From: DASPKS01 sp035628035
GTDB taxonomy: Bacteria; Bacteroidota; Rhodothermia; Rhodothermales; Rubricoccaceae
Assembly: GCA_035628035.1 (NCBI GenBank)
Contig: DASPKS010000120.1
Coordinates: 1-8,680 of the forward strand
Length of the DNA: 8,680 nt
Reading direction: 5' to 3'
Below, one piece after another: positions 1 through 8,200 of this stretch. Positions within the stretch are counted from its first letter, which is position 1, and every line of letters starts with the position of its first letter. The notes beneath the pieces are model-generated. The model did no database searches and was not told the origin of the DNA. It was given only the letters and a program-made list of their open reading frames with translations. The position numbers were made by a program, and so were the translations under genes.

Positions 1-277
1 CGCGCCCGTCGCCCGGGTGGCAGGCCACGCACGCCTGCGCGATGAAGATGGGGCCGGCGCCGTCGGCCGGGGCGAAGGTCCGCCCGAACTCCTCGTCGCC
101 AGCGACGAAGAGGGCGAGCTGAGCGCCGGTGAGGCCCTCGACCGGCCCTTCGAGGAGCCGGTCGTCGGGCGGCGCGCCTGGGAAGACGTCGCAGGCGCAG
201 AGCGTGAGCGCGCCGAGAACGAGAAGCGGGAGCGTGCCGGGGCGCGCGGGGAGGGGGGAGAGAGCACAGCCAAGCAT
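1..277 (-). CDS. Di-haem c-type cytochrome lipoprotein, DHOR family (5' part only)
   Basis: This gene reads leftwards from an ATG at 277-275 and runs off the window at base 1, so only the first 92 residues are visible and no stop is reached. The N-terminus has a hydrophobic stretch (about residues 16-26) followed by Leu-Cys-Ala-Cys, a plausible lipobox with Cys29 as the lipidated residue. A CVACH haem-binding motif follows at residues 83-87. The segment around it (GLTGAQLALFVAGDEEF at 48-64, then GAGPIF before the haem site and PGDGR after it) resembles the N-terminus of the DHOR/DUF1111 family, which are periplasmic di-haem proteins related to MauG and cytochrome c peroxidases. The second haem site would lie outside the window. 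The family assignment rests on this short N-terminal pattern; a different mono- or di-haem cytochrome c is possible. The gene is divergent from the metal-uptake operon and 126 bp from it, so shared control is possible but unproven. Confidence 0.75.
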   Translation of the reverse strand, partial: MLGCALSPLPARPGTLPLLVLGALTLCACDVFPGAPPDDRLLEGPVEGLTGAQLALFVAGDEEFGRTFAPADGAGPIFIAQACVACHPGDGR

Positions 278-288
278 GGGCGGGATTT

Positions 289-302
289 TTAGCCCCAGCT
301 AA
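289..302. promoter_or_regulatory. Candidate operator dyad TTAGC-N4-GCTAA
   Basis: A perfect 5+5 bp inverted repeat with a 4-nt centre overlaps the -7 element proposed for the leftward cytochrome gene. The arms recall the TTAGG/CCTAA-like arms of DtxR-family operators, and a DtxR-family regulator starts about 100 bp away. A dyad this short is expected about once by chance in a region of this size, so this is only a candidate site. A related half-site-like TTTTAGG lies at 315-321. Confidence 0.25.
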
Positions 303-330
303 TGTAGGAGAGACTTTTAGGAAGAGCAAA
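299..330 (-). promoter_or_regulatory. Bacteroidota-type promoter for the leftward cytochrome gene
   Basis: On the minus strand a TTTTTTG run gives a -33-like TTTG (plus-strand 327-330). After a 20-nt spacer comes TACATTAG (plus-strand 299-306), which matches TAnnTTTG at 5 of 6 defined positions. The implied transcription start is near 293, giving a leader of roughly 16 nt before the ATG at 277. Spacing and match fit the Bacteroidota sigma-A promoter pattern. This was judged by eye only. Confidence 0.5.
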
Positions 331-335
331 AAATT

Positions 336-367
336 TTTCGCCGCCCCGAAACTTCGGACTATCCTTC
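336..367 (+). promoter_or_regulatory. Weak candidate promoter of the metal-uptake operon
   Basis: A TTTC (336-339) and TATCCTTC (360-367) are separated by 20 nt, the right geometry for a Bacteroidota -33/-7 pair, but the match is poor (3 of 4 and 4 of 6 positions). It would give a leader of about 30 nt before the ATG at 404. The perfect dyad CCGAA-AC-TTCGG (346-357) sits in the spacer, where a repressor could block polymerase. An A6T5 tract (328-338) lies just upstream. All of this is inference from spacing. Confidence 0.25.
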
Positions 368-403
368 CTCCGTTGATCCTCGCCCCGATTCCGCCACCCT
401 CCG

Positions 404-1081
404 ATGCATACGCAAGCCGTAGAGGACTACCTGAAAGCCGTCTATGAGATCGGCCGCGCCGAGGGGCGCGTGGCAACATCGGCGCTTGCAGCGCGCCTCG
501 GTGTGGCCCCCGCCTCCGTGACTGGGATGGTGAAGAAGCTGGCCGAGATGAAGCTCGTCAAGCACGAGCGCTACTACGGCGTAACGCTCACGGCTGGCGG
601 GCGGCGCATCGCCGTCGAGGTGATTCGCCACCACCGCCTCATCGAGACGTACCTCCACGAGGCGCTCGGCGTGCCGTGGGACGCGGTCCACGCCGAGGCC
701 GAGAAGTGGGAGCACGTGCTGAGCGAGGACCTCGAAGCGCGGATGGACGCCGCGCTCGGCCACCCGACCACCGACCCCCACGGCGCCCCCATCCCCACAC
801 CCACACTGGAGCTGGTCGAGGAGGATCACCCCCCCCTGGCACGGCTCGACGCCGGCCAGCGTGGCGTCGTGGCAGAGGTGAGCGACCACGACCCGGCGCT
901 CCTCCGCTACATCGGCGACCTCGGGCTCTATCCGGGAACGGCCTTCGAGATCCTGGCCGGGCCGCCCTACAGCGAAGGCCCCGTGACCGTGCGCCTCCTC
1001 GACGGGCCGCAGCGAAGGAAAGAGCACGCCGTCGGCCACCGCGCAGCGGCGCACATCTTCGTGAAGGGGGTAGAGGGATGA
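404..1081 (+). CDS. mntR: DtxR/MntR-family metal-dependent transcriptional regulator
   Basis: This 225-residue protein is full length for the DtxR class. Residues 1-65 form the winged helix (recognition region VAPASVTGMVKKL at about 34-46). Residues 66-140 form the dimerisation and metal-binding domain, including the typical GHPTTDPHGAPIP turn. Residues 145-221 form a FeoA/SH3-like domain, which short MntR proteins lack. Aligned by eye to DtxR, the metal-site residues are Asp8 (DtxR Met10), His77, Glu81, His96, Glu100 (DtxR Cys102), Glu103 and His104. Asp8 and Glu100 are the MntR-type choices and argue for Mn2+ sensing; however, the position of MntR Glu11 is Lys11. The protein probably represses this operon when metal is bound. 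The start at 404 fits the family N-terminus (EDYLKAVYEI). No Shine-Dalgarno is visible. It is the first gene of the operon, and its stop overlaps the next start as ATGA. The family is certain; the Mn preference is inferred, so the gene symbol is provisional. Confidence 0.9.
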   Translation: MHTQAVEDYLKAVYEIGRAEGRVATSALAARLGVAPASVTGMVKKLAEMKLVKHERYYGVTLTAGGRRIAVEVIRHHRLIETYLHEALGVPWDAVHAEAEKWEHVLSEDLEARMDAALGHPTTDPHGAPIPTPTLELVEEDHPPLARLDAGQRGVVAEVSDHDPALLRYIGDLGLYPGTAFEILAGPPYSEGPVTVRLLDGPQRRKEHAVGHRAAAHIFVKGVEG

Positions 1082-2027
1082 GGGGGGCGTTGCTTTTCGG
1101 CCTCGGCGCCCTGCTCGCGCTCTCCGGCTGCACGAACGGGCGCCAGGAAAGCGGTGAGCTGAGTGAAAGGACGGTCCGCGTCGTCGCCACGACGGGGATG
1201 ATCGCCGACCTCGCGCGTCTCGTCGGTGGCGAGCGCGTAGAGGTGACGGCGCTGATGGGGCCGGGTGTGGACCCCCACCTCTACCGCGCCTCCGAGGGCG
1301 ACGTGGGCCGCCTCACCCACGCCGATGTCGTCTTCTACAACGGCCTCCACCTGGAAGGCAAGATGGCCGAGGTGCTGGAGCAGATCGAGGCGCAGGGGAT
1401 CGCCGCGCAGGCCGTCGCCGACAGCATCCCGCGGGAGCGCCTCATCACGTCGGCGTTGTTCCAGGGGAACTACGACCCGCACGTCTGGATGGACCCGGTG
1501 TTGTGGAAAGGCGCCGCGTATGCCATTGCCGGACGGCTGATGACGCTTGACCCCACCCACGCCGACGGCTACCGCGCCCGCCTAGCCGCCACGCTCGACT
1601 CCCTTGATGCGCTCGACGCGTGGGTGCGCGGGCGTGTGGCCGAGATCCCGGCGCCGCAGCGCGTGCTCGTGACGGCGCACGACGCCTTCAGCTACTTCGG
1701 GCGGTCGTACGGGTTCGAGGTGCGCGGGCTCCAGGGGATCTCGACGGCGGCGGAGGCCGGCACGGCTGACGTGCAGGCGCTCGCACGATTCGTCGCCGAG
1801 CGGCGCATCCCCGCGATGTTCGTCGAGTCGAGCGTGCCGCCGCGCGCCATCGAGGCCGTGCGCGCGGCCGTACGGGCGCGGGGGTTCGAGGTCCGACTCG
1901 GCGGCACGCTCTACTCCGACGCCCTCGGCGCGACCGGCTCCGGCGCCGACACCTACGCCGGGATGATCCGCGCGAACGTGAACACGCTCGTCGAGGCGCT
2001 GCGCCCGACAGAAACCGCTGCTGCGCG

Positions 2028-2031
<4 letters not shown>
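1078..2031 (+). CDS. Mn/Zn ABC transporter substrate-binding lipoprotein (TroA/ZnuA type)
   Basis: This 317-residue protein belongs to the cluster A-I metal-binding lipoproteins (TroA, ZnuA, PsaA). A signal peptide ends in Leu-Ser-Gly-Cys with Cys18 as the lipid anchor, so the protein should sit in the periplasm on the inner membrane. The four expected metal ligands are visible: His67 in GVDPHLY, His135 in YDPHVWMDP, His201 in VTAHDAFSYFG and Asp281 in LYSDALG. His201, rather than the Glu found in PsaA/MntC, makes the site TroA- or ZnuA-like. The His-rich loop typical of many ZnuA proteins is absent. It would hand Mn2+ or Zn2+ to the two permeases encoded downstream. The ATG at 1078 overlaps the regulator's stop (ATGA) and is followed at once by the signal peptide; the same frame is open back to 676, but that part is only a shadow of the regulator gene. 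A purine-rich GAAGGGGG lies 7 nt upstream. The downstream ATPase start also overlaps by 4 nt. Confidence 0.93.
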
Positions 2032-2823
<792 letters not shown>

Positions 2824-2831
<8 letters not shown>

Positions 2832-3927
2832 GGCGCTGTTCTCGGACTACACCCTCCGTACGGTCGCGCTCGGCGCGGCCGTGCTCGGGCTGACGAGCGG
2901 CGCGCTCGGCACGTTGGCCGTGCTGCGCGGGCAGAGCCTCCTCGGCGACGCCATCAGCCACGCGGCGCTCCCCGGCATCGCGCTCGCGTTCGTGCTCACC
3001 GGGAGCAAGGCGCCGCTCGCCCTCGTCCTCGGGGCGGGGCTGGCGGGCTGGCTCGGTACCCTCGCCGTGCTGCACGTCACGCGGCACAGCCGCGTCCCGT
3101 TCGATGCTGCGCTCGCGCTCGTGCTCGCGGTGTTCTTCGGGTTCGGGATGGTGCTGCTCACGTGGATCCAGCACCGCCCCGGAGGTGACCAGGCCGGGCT
3201 GGCGACGTACCTCTTCGGGCAGGCCGCCGCCCTCGTCGGCCGTGACGTCGTCGTGATGGCCGTGCTCGGCGCGGCGGCGCTCGCCGTGCTCCTCGTCTTC
3301 TGGAAGGAGTTCAAGCTGCTCCTGTTCGACCGCGACTTCGGGGCGGCGCTCGGCCTCCCGATGGCCCGCTTCGACCTCCTCCTGACGACGCTCCTCGTGA
3401 CGGCCATCGTGATCGGGCTCCAGACCGTGGGGGTCGTCCTCATGAGCGCGCTGCTCATCGCGCCGGCGGCGGCGGCGCGGCAGTGGACCGACCGGTTCGG
3501 CGGCGTCGTCGCGCTGGCCGCGATGTTCGGCATCGTGAGCGGCGTGGCGGGTGCGCTCCTCAGCGCCTCGACGGCGCGGCTGCCGACGGGCCCCACCATC
3601 GTGCTGTGCGCCGGGGCCATCGTCCTTGTGAGCCTGCTCTTCGCGCCGAACCGGGGGCTGGCGGCGGCGTGGCTCCGGGCCCGGCGCCACCGCCGCGACC
3701 TCCGCGAGACGGGCGTGCTCGAGGACCTTTACGTGCTGGCCCACCAGCACGCCGACCTGCACCACCCCCACGCCCTCGGCGTGCTCCGCACGATGACGGC
3801 GCACCCGGAGGCCGTAGAGCCGAGCCTCCGCGTGCTGGCGGCACGCGGTCTTGTCGCCCAGACGGGCGATGCGTGGGCGCTGACGGAGGAGGGGCTGCGC
3901 GCGGTGGAAGGGCTAAGCAGGCGCTAG
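2824..3927 (+). CDS. Metal ABC transporter permease 1 (ABC-3 family) with C-terminal winged-helix-like extension
   Basis: This 367-residue permease is one half of the membrane channel for Mn2+ or Zn2+. Residues 1-275 are the ABC-3 core, with repeated hydrophobic segments, the conserved GDAISHAALPGIA motif (41-53) and the coupling-region sequence WKEFKLLLFD followed by LGLP (160-179). Family members often end near residue 280; this one continues for about 92 residues (276-367). A basic stretch is followed by a helix, a His-rich patch HQHADLHHPH (307-316), and then SLRVLAARGLVAQTGDAWALTEEGLRAVE (334-362), which reads like the recognition helix and wing of a winged helix. I chose ATG 2824 because it directly precedes the first membrane helix and overlaps the ATPase stop by 8 nt. 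An in-frame ATG at 2743 would add 27 polar residues that shadow the ATPase gene. The stop abuts the next ATG with no gap. The core is certain; the nature of the extension is inferred. Confidence 0.93.
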
Positions 3928-5049
3928 ATGTCCCCGTCCGTCCAGATCGTTCTCATCTGCGCCGTGACGGCGGCAGCGTGCGCGCTCGTGGGCACGTTCC
4001 TCGTGCTCCGGCAGCAGGCCATGCTCGCCGACGCCATCAGCCACGCCATCCTGCCGGGCATCGTCGTCGCGTTCTTCGTCACGGAGAGCCTGGCGTCACC
4101 GCTGCTCGTCCTTGCGGCGGCGGCGACGGGCGTGCTCGCGGTGGCGCTCATCGAGGCGCTCGGCAACACGCGCCGCGTGAAGAGCGACGCCGCCATCGGG
4201 CTCGTCTTCCCCGTGCTGTTCTCCCTCGGCGTCGTCCTCATCGCGCGGTTCGCGGGCGACGTCCACCTCGACACCGACGCGGTGCTCCTCGGCGAGCCGG
4301 CCTTCGCGTGGATCGAGCGCTTCCGCGTGGGCGGCGCCGACCTCGGCCCGCAGGCGCTCTGGCTGATGGGCGCGCTCCTCGCGCTCGATGCGCTCTTCGT
4401 GTTCCTGCTGTTCAAGGAGCTGAAGCTGGCCACGTTCGACCCCGCCCTCGCCGCCGCGCTCGGCTTCGCGCCGGGGGTGCTCCACTACGCCCTCGTCGGG
4501 CTCGTCTCGCTCACGGCCGTCGGCGCGTTCGACGTGGTGGGGTCGGTGCTCGTGGTGGCGCTCATCGTCGGGCCCGCCGCCGCCGCGTGGCTGCTCACCG
4601 ACCGCCTGCCGGTGATGCTTGGCCTCGCCGTCGCGCTCGGCGTGGCGGCCGCCGTGCTTGGCTACGGCGCCGCGCGCACGTTCGACGTGTCCATCGCGGG
4701 GTCGATGGCGACGATGGTCGGGGTGCTCTTCGCGCTCGTCTACGCGCTCGCGCCCGAGCGGGGGCTCGTGGCGCAGGCGCGGCGGCAGACCCGCCAGCGC
4801 GCCGAGTTCGCGCGGCGGATGCTCGCCGTCCACCTCCTCCACCACGAACGGACGCGGGAGGCCGAGCGCGAGTGCCGCGTGAGCCACCTCGAAGAGCACC
4901 TCCGCTGGGCCGCCGACTACGCCGCCTTCGCCGTGCGCGCGGCCGAGCGCGCGGGCACGGTCCGCCGCGCGGGCGACCGCCTCGCGCTCACCGACGACGG
5001 CCGCCGCTACGCGCAGGCGGCCATGCTCGAAGACGAAGTCCCTGCGTAA
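3928..5049 (+). CDS. Metal ABC transporter permease 2 (ABC-3 family) with C-terminal extension
   Basis: This 373-residue paralogue of the preceding permease would pair with it in the inner membrane. Residues 1-276 are the ABC-3 core, with ADAISHAILPGIV (34-46), FKELKLATFD then LGF (162-180) and the conserved GSVLVVALIVGPAAAA segment (205-220). An extra domain of about 97 residues follows (277-373): a basic linker, helices rich in His and Glu (HLLHHE at 302-307, CRVSHLEEHLRW at 316-327) and a wing-like ending GDRLALTDDGRRYA (349-362). The extension differs in detail from that of permease 1 but has the same layout. The ATG follows the previous TAG directly, with no usable Shine-Dalgarno, so translation probably depends on termination-reinitiation. 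It is the last gene of the operon; a strong hairpin begins about 130 nt after its stop. Transport role is secure; DNA binding by the extension is speculative. Confidence 0.93.
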   Translation: MSPSVQIVLICAVTAAACALVGTFLVLRQQAMLADAISHAILPGIVVAFFVTESLASPLLVLAAAATGVLAVALIEALGNTRRVKSDAAIGLVFPVLFSLGVVLIARFAGDVHLDTDAVLLGEPAFAWIERFRVGGADLGPQALWLMGALLALDALFVFLLFKELKLATFDPALAAALGFAPGVLHYALVGLVSLTAVGAFDVVGSVLVVALIVGPAAAAWLLTDRLPVMLGLAVALGVAAAVLGYGAARTFDVSIAGSMATMVGVLFALVYALAPERGLVAQARRQTRQRAEFARRMLAVHLLHHERTREAERECRVSHLEEHLRWAADYAAFAVRAAERAGTVRRAGDRLALTDDGRRYAQAAMLEDEVPA

Positions 5050-5179
5050 GCGCTTTTATCATTTCATCACGGGCGCGAAGGGTGGCATTGCAAGGGACCG
5101 CCGCTCTATTTTGGAGGCGGAGGGCGTTCAGCGTCTTCCGGGCCTCTCTCCCGGTTCGCTCCACGGCCCCTCTGGACCG

Positions 5180-5218
5180 ACGAGTGCCCGGCTCCCTTCG
5201 GGGGGCCGGGTTCCTCGT
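5180..5218. terminator. UUCG-capped terminator hairpin between convergent genes
   Basis: Arms 5187-5196 and 5201-5210 form a 10-bp stem (one G-T pair) closed by a C(TTCG)G tetraloop, an exceptionally stable RNA cap. Outside it, ACGAG (5180-5184) can pair with CTCGT (5214-5218) across a small internal loop. The downstream tract TTCCTCGTT is only moderately T-rich, so this is a non-classical intrinsic terminator. It lies 130 nt after the permease stop and 12 nt before the stop of the opposing gene, so it may serve both strands. The rest of 5050-5179 has no gene; it holds two weaker hairpins, one at 5101-5120 (loop TATTTTG) and one at 5138-5154 (CCGGG, 7-nt loop, CCCGG). Confidence 0.7.
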
Positions 5219-5229
5219 TGGTAGGGGGA

Positions 5230-8200
5230 TCAGAAGTCGAGCCCGATGGAGACGAGCGTGCGCACCTCGCCCCACTCGCGGCCGTCGTAGGGCCAGGCCC
5301 AGTCCACGCGGAGGGGGTAGCCGAGGAGGATCGTCCGCAGCCCGAGCCCTGCGCCGACGAAGGCGTCGTCGAACACGCGCACCCCGGTCTCGTTCGTTCG
5401 CCAGAGCTGGAAGGCCCCCTCGGCGATGAGCGCGGCGTCGGCGAAGGCCACGACCTGGAGGTGATACAGCGGGAGGATCGGGAGCGGGCCGGGGAGAAGT
5501 GCCGCCGCCAGTGGGGCGCGCACCTCCGCGTTGACGAGGGCGAAGCGGTCGCCCGCCGCCTCGTTGAACCCGAACCCGCGCAGCGGCAGCACGGGCGTGG
5601 CGAAGAGGAAGTCGTCGGGGTCCTCGACCACGAGGCTCCGCGATTCGGGGTTGATCCAGTTCTGGACGCCCGCGGCGTAGAACCGCTGCGGGTCAGGCCC
5701 GACCGAGGCCCCGGCGGAGGCGCGGAGCGCGAGCGTCGTCGCGGGCCAGATCCGCCGGTAATGCCGCGCGTCGGCGAGCGCGGTGGCGAACGCGGCGCCG
5801 ATCCCGGGCGAGGCCGAGAGCGAAGCGGCGTAGCGCGTGCCCTCAGCCGGCGAGAGGAAGCCCGGCGTGGTCCCGTCGCGGGTGTAGGTCACCTGCGGGA
5901 GGAGGAACCGCCGCGCGCGCGGGCGGTCGCCGAGGTTGCCGAGGTCGGTGAGCGAGACGCCGAGCGCCGAGAGCGCCACGTCCACGCGGCGGAACTTGTC
6001 GAGGGGGTAGCTCACCTCCCCGACGAACCCGTAGTTGCGGTAGCGGAAGACCGTCTGGTCGTTCTGGTCGGGCAGCTCGCGGGCGAGGTGGAACGCCTGG
6101 ACGGCGTAGTCGGTGCGGCCGGCGAGGTGCTGGTAGCCGAAGAGGTAGTCGGCGTTGCGGAGGTCGAAGACGAGGTTCGTCGCGAGCGCGATCCGGTGGT
6201 TGCCGAGGACGTCGGAGAAGAGCATCTGCGTCACGCTCTGGACGCCGAAGACGGTGTCGTAGCTGCCGGCGGCGTAGACGAGGTCGGGCGTGAAGCGGAG
6301 GCGGTAGCGGCGCGTGCGGAAGGACCCGTCAGGGTTCGTGTTGTCGGTGACGGCGAAGCGGTCGGGCTCGCCGTCGCCGTGGGCCACGCGGGCCGCCTCG
6401 TCGAAGGCGTCGGAGAACTCGTAGCGCCGGAAGTCCACGTGCTCGGCGGACGACGCGAAGTAGGGCCGGTGCCCGTTGGTCCCCCCGGCGTACTCGGCGG
6501 GCAGGACGTCGAGGCTGTCGAACGTGAGCGTGTCTGAGAAGAGGTCGACGGCGAAGAGGCTGTCGAGCGCGGTCGGGTCGGCCGCGAAGGGGGGGGTGTC
6601 GGCGGCGCGGAGGAGCGGGTTGCGCTGGCGCGTCGCCGCGGAGGCGAGGCGGAGGGCGGGGGCCTCACCCGAGGCGCCGCGCCGCTGCGCCCACACCGTC
6701 GGCGCGAGGGGCGCTTCGACGTGGCGGCGGCCGAGGGGATGGCGGAGGAGGTAGAGCGCGGGGCTGCCCTCCTCGAGCGCCGTCACGACGGCCTTTTGCC
6801 CGTCGGCGGAGACGGCGAGCTGGAGGACGCCGCCCTGGAGGTCGGTCAGCGGGCGCTCGGCGCGCGTCGCGAGGGTTTGCGCGTAGAGGTTGGGGACGCC
6901 GTTCCGGTCGGACACGAACACGACGGCGCTGTCGCCCGCGAAGAAGGCGTCGCGCTCGTCGGCGTCGGGGGTACTCGTCAGGCGCTCCACGTGGCCCCGG
7001 TCGTCGAGGCGGAGGCGGTAGAGGTCGGTCTGCGTGAGGTCGTGGGCGCGCGGGTCGGCGCCGCCCGCGATGGTGAGCCGGTTGGTGAGGAGGTTCGCGC
7101 CGCGGTCGGAGTGGAACACGAGGCTGTTGCCGTCGGGGCTCCACGCGGGCGCGTGGTCGCCGAACACGTCGCCCGTCACGTTGACGGTGCCGCCGGTGGC
7201 GAGGTCGAGCACGTAGAGGTCGGCCTGCGCGCCGGCCGTCCCCTCGAAGGCGAGGTGCGTCCCGTCCGGGCTCCACGCCACCGAGAGGATGGCGTCCACG
7301 TTCGGCACGCGGACGTGGCGCGTCCTTCCGGACGGCACCTCCACCAGCGCGATGGCGTCGCCCGGCCCGCTCTTGACGGCGACGGCGAGCCGCTGCCCGT
7401 CGGGGCTCCACGCGAGGCCGGGCGTGAGCACGCGGAGGGTCTCGAAGCGGGGGTCGCTCTGCCCGTCCACGAGCTTGCGCGGGCCGCCCGTCCCGCTCGT
7501 CGGCATCACGTACACGTCGAAGAGCCCGTCGTCGGTGGCGACGTAGGCGACCTGGTCGCCGAGGGGGGAGAGGGCGGGGCTCGCGTGGTAGGCGCGGCCC
7601 TCCTGCTCGGGCAGCATCGGCCGCGCGATCACGTCGAGGGCCTCGCGGGCGGCGACCTCGGGGAAGTAGACCGTGCGGAGGGCGTCGTGCCAGCGCTCGG
7701 AGAGGTCGCGGAGCGAGAGCCCCGTCGTCTCGCGGAAGGCGGCCTCGACAGACCGCGAGAGGCGGAGCACCATCAGCACCTCGGCGATCTTCTCGCGGCC
7801 GTACTCGTGGGCAATAAAGTCCCACACGCCCTGCCCGCCGCGGTAGGCGTAGTACCCGTGGAGGCGGGGGATGGGGTCGAGGTAGTCGTCGAGGACGGCG
7901 TTGCGGAGGTAGAGGTCGCTCTGCGTGTCCCACCCGAGCGCGGCGTACTCGGCCAGCCCCTCGTTGAACCAGTCGGGGATCTGGAGGCGGAGGTCGTTCT
8001 GGAGGATGGACTGGATGGAGCCGCCGTAGAACATGTCGTTCAGGACGGCGTGGACGAGCTCGTGGTGGAGCACGCGGCGGAACTCCCGCCAGTCCCCCGT
8101 GAAGGGGACGGCCACGCGGTTCTTGAACAGCTCCGTCACGCCGCCGATGCCCTCGGCGTAGACCGGCAGGTCGGCCGCGTTCGTGACGGCGAAGTCGTTG

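Noticed and set aside
17..292. Plus-strand open frame at the left edge
   Set aside because: Composition is that of an antisense shadow, rich in Glu, Gly and Arg; the minus strand shows a lipoprotein signal and haem motif instead.
676..1077. Upstream extension of the binding-protein frame
   Set aside because: It lies wholly inside the regulator gene and is Arg/Pro-rich; the signal peptide begins at 1078.
2946..4046. 18-bp perfect repeat shared by the permease genes (2946-2963 and 4029-4046)
   Set aside because: It encodes the conserved DAISHA motif in paralogous genes, so it reflects protein conservation rather than a DNA element.
3483..5429. Long plus-strand open frame over the permease genes
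   Set aside because: It is an out-of-frame Arg/Pro-rich shadow typical of GC-rich DNA, with no domain pattern.
5218..6537. Plus-strand open frame antisense to the barrel region
   Set aside because: It is a low-complexity Glu/Val/Gly/Arg antisense shadow of a gene with clear domains.
7131..7425. Three near-identical 15-bp repeats (gtcggggctccacgc type)
   Set aside because: They encode the AWSPDG blade motif of the propeller on the minus strand and are not a CRISPR or mobile repeat.
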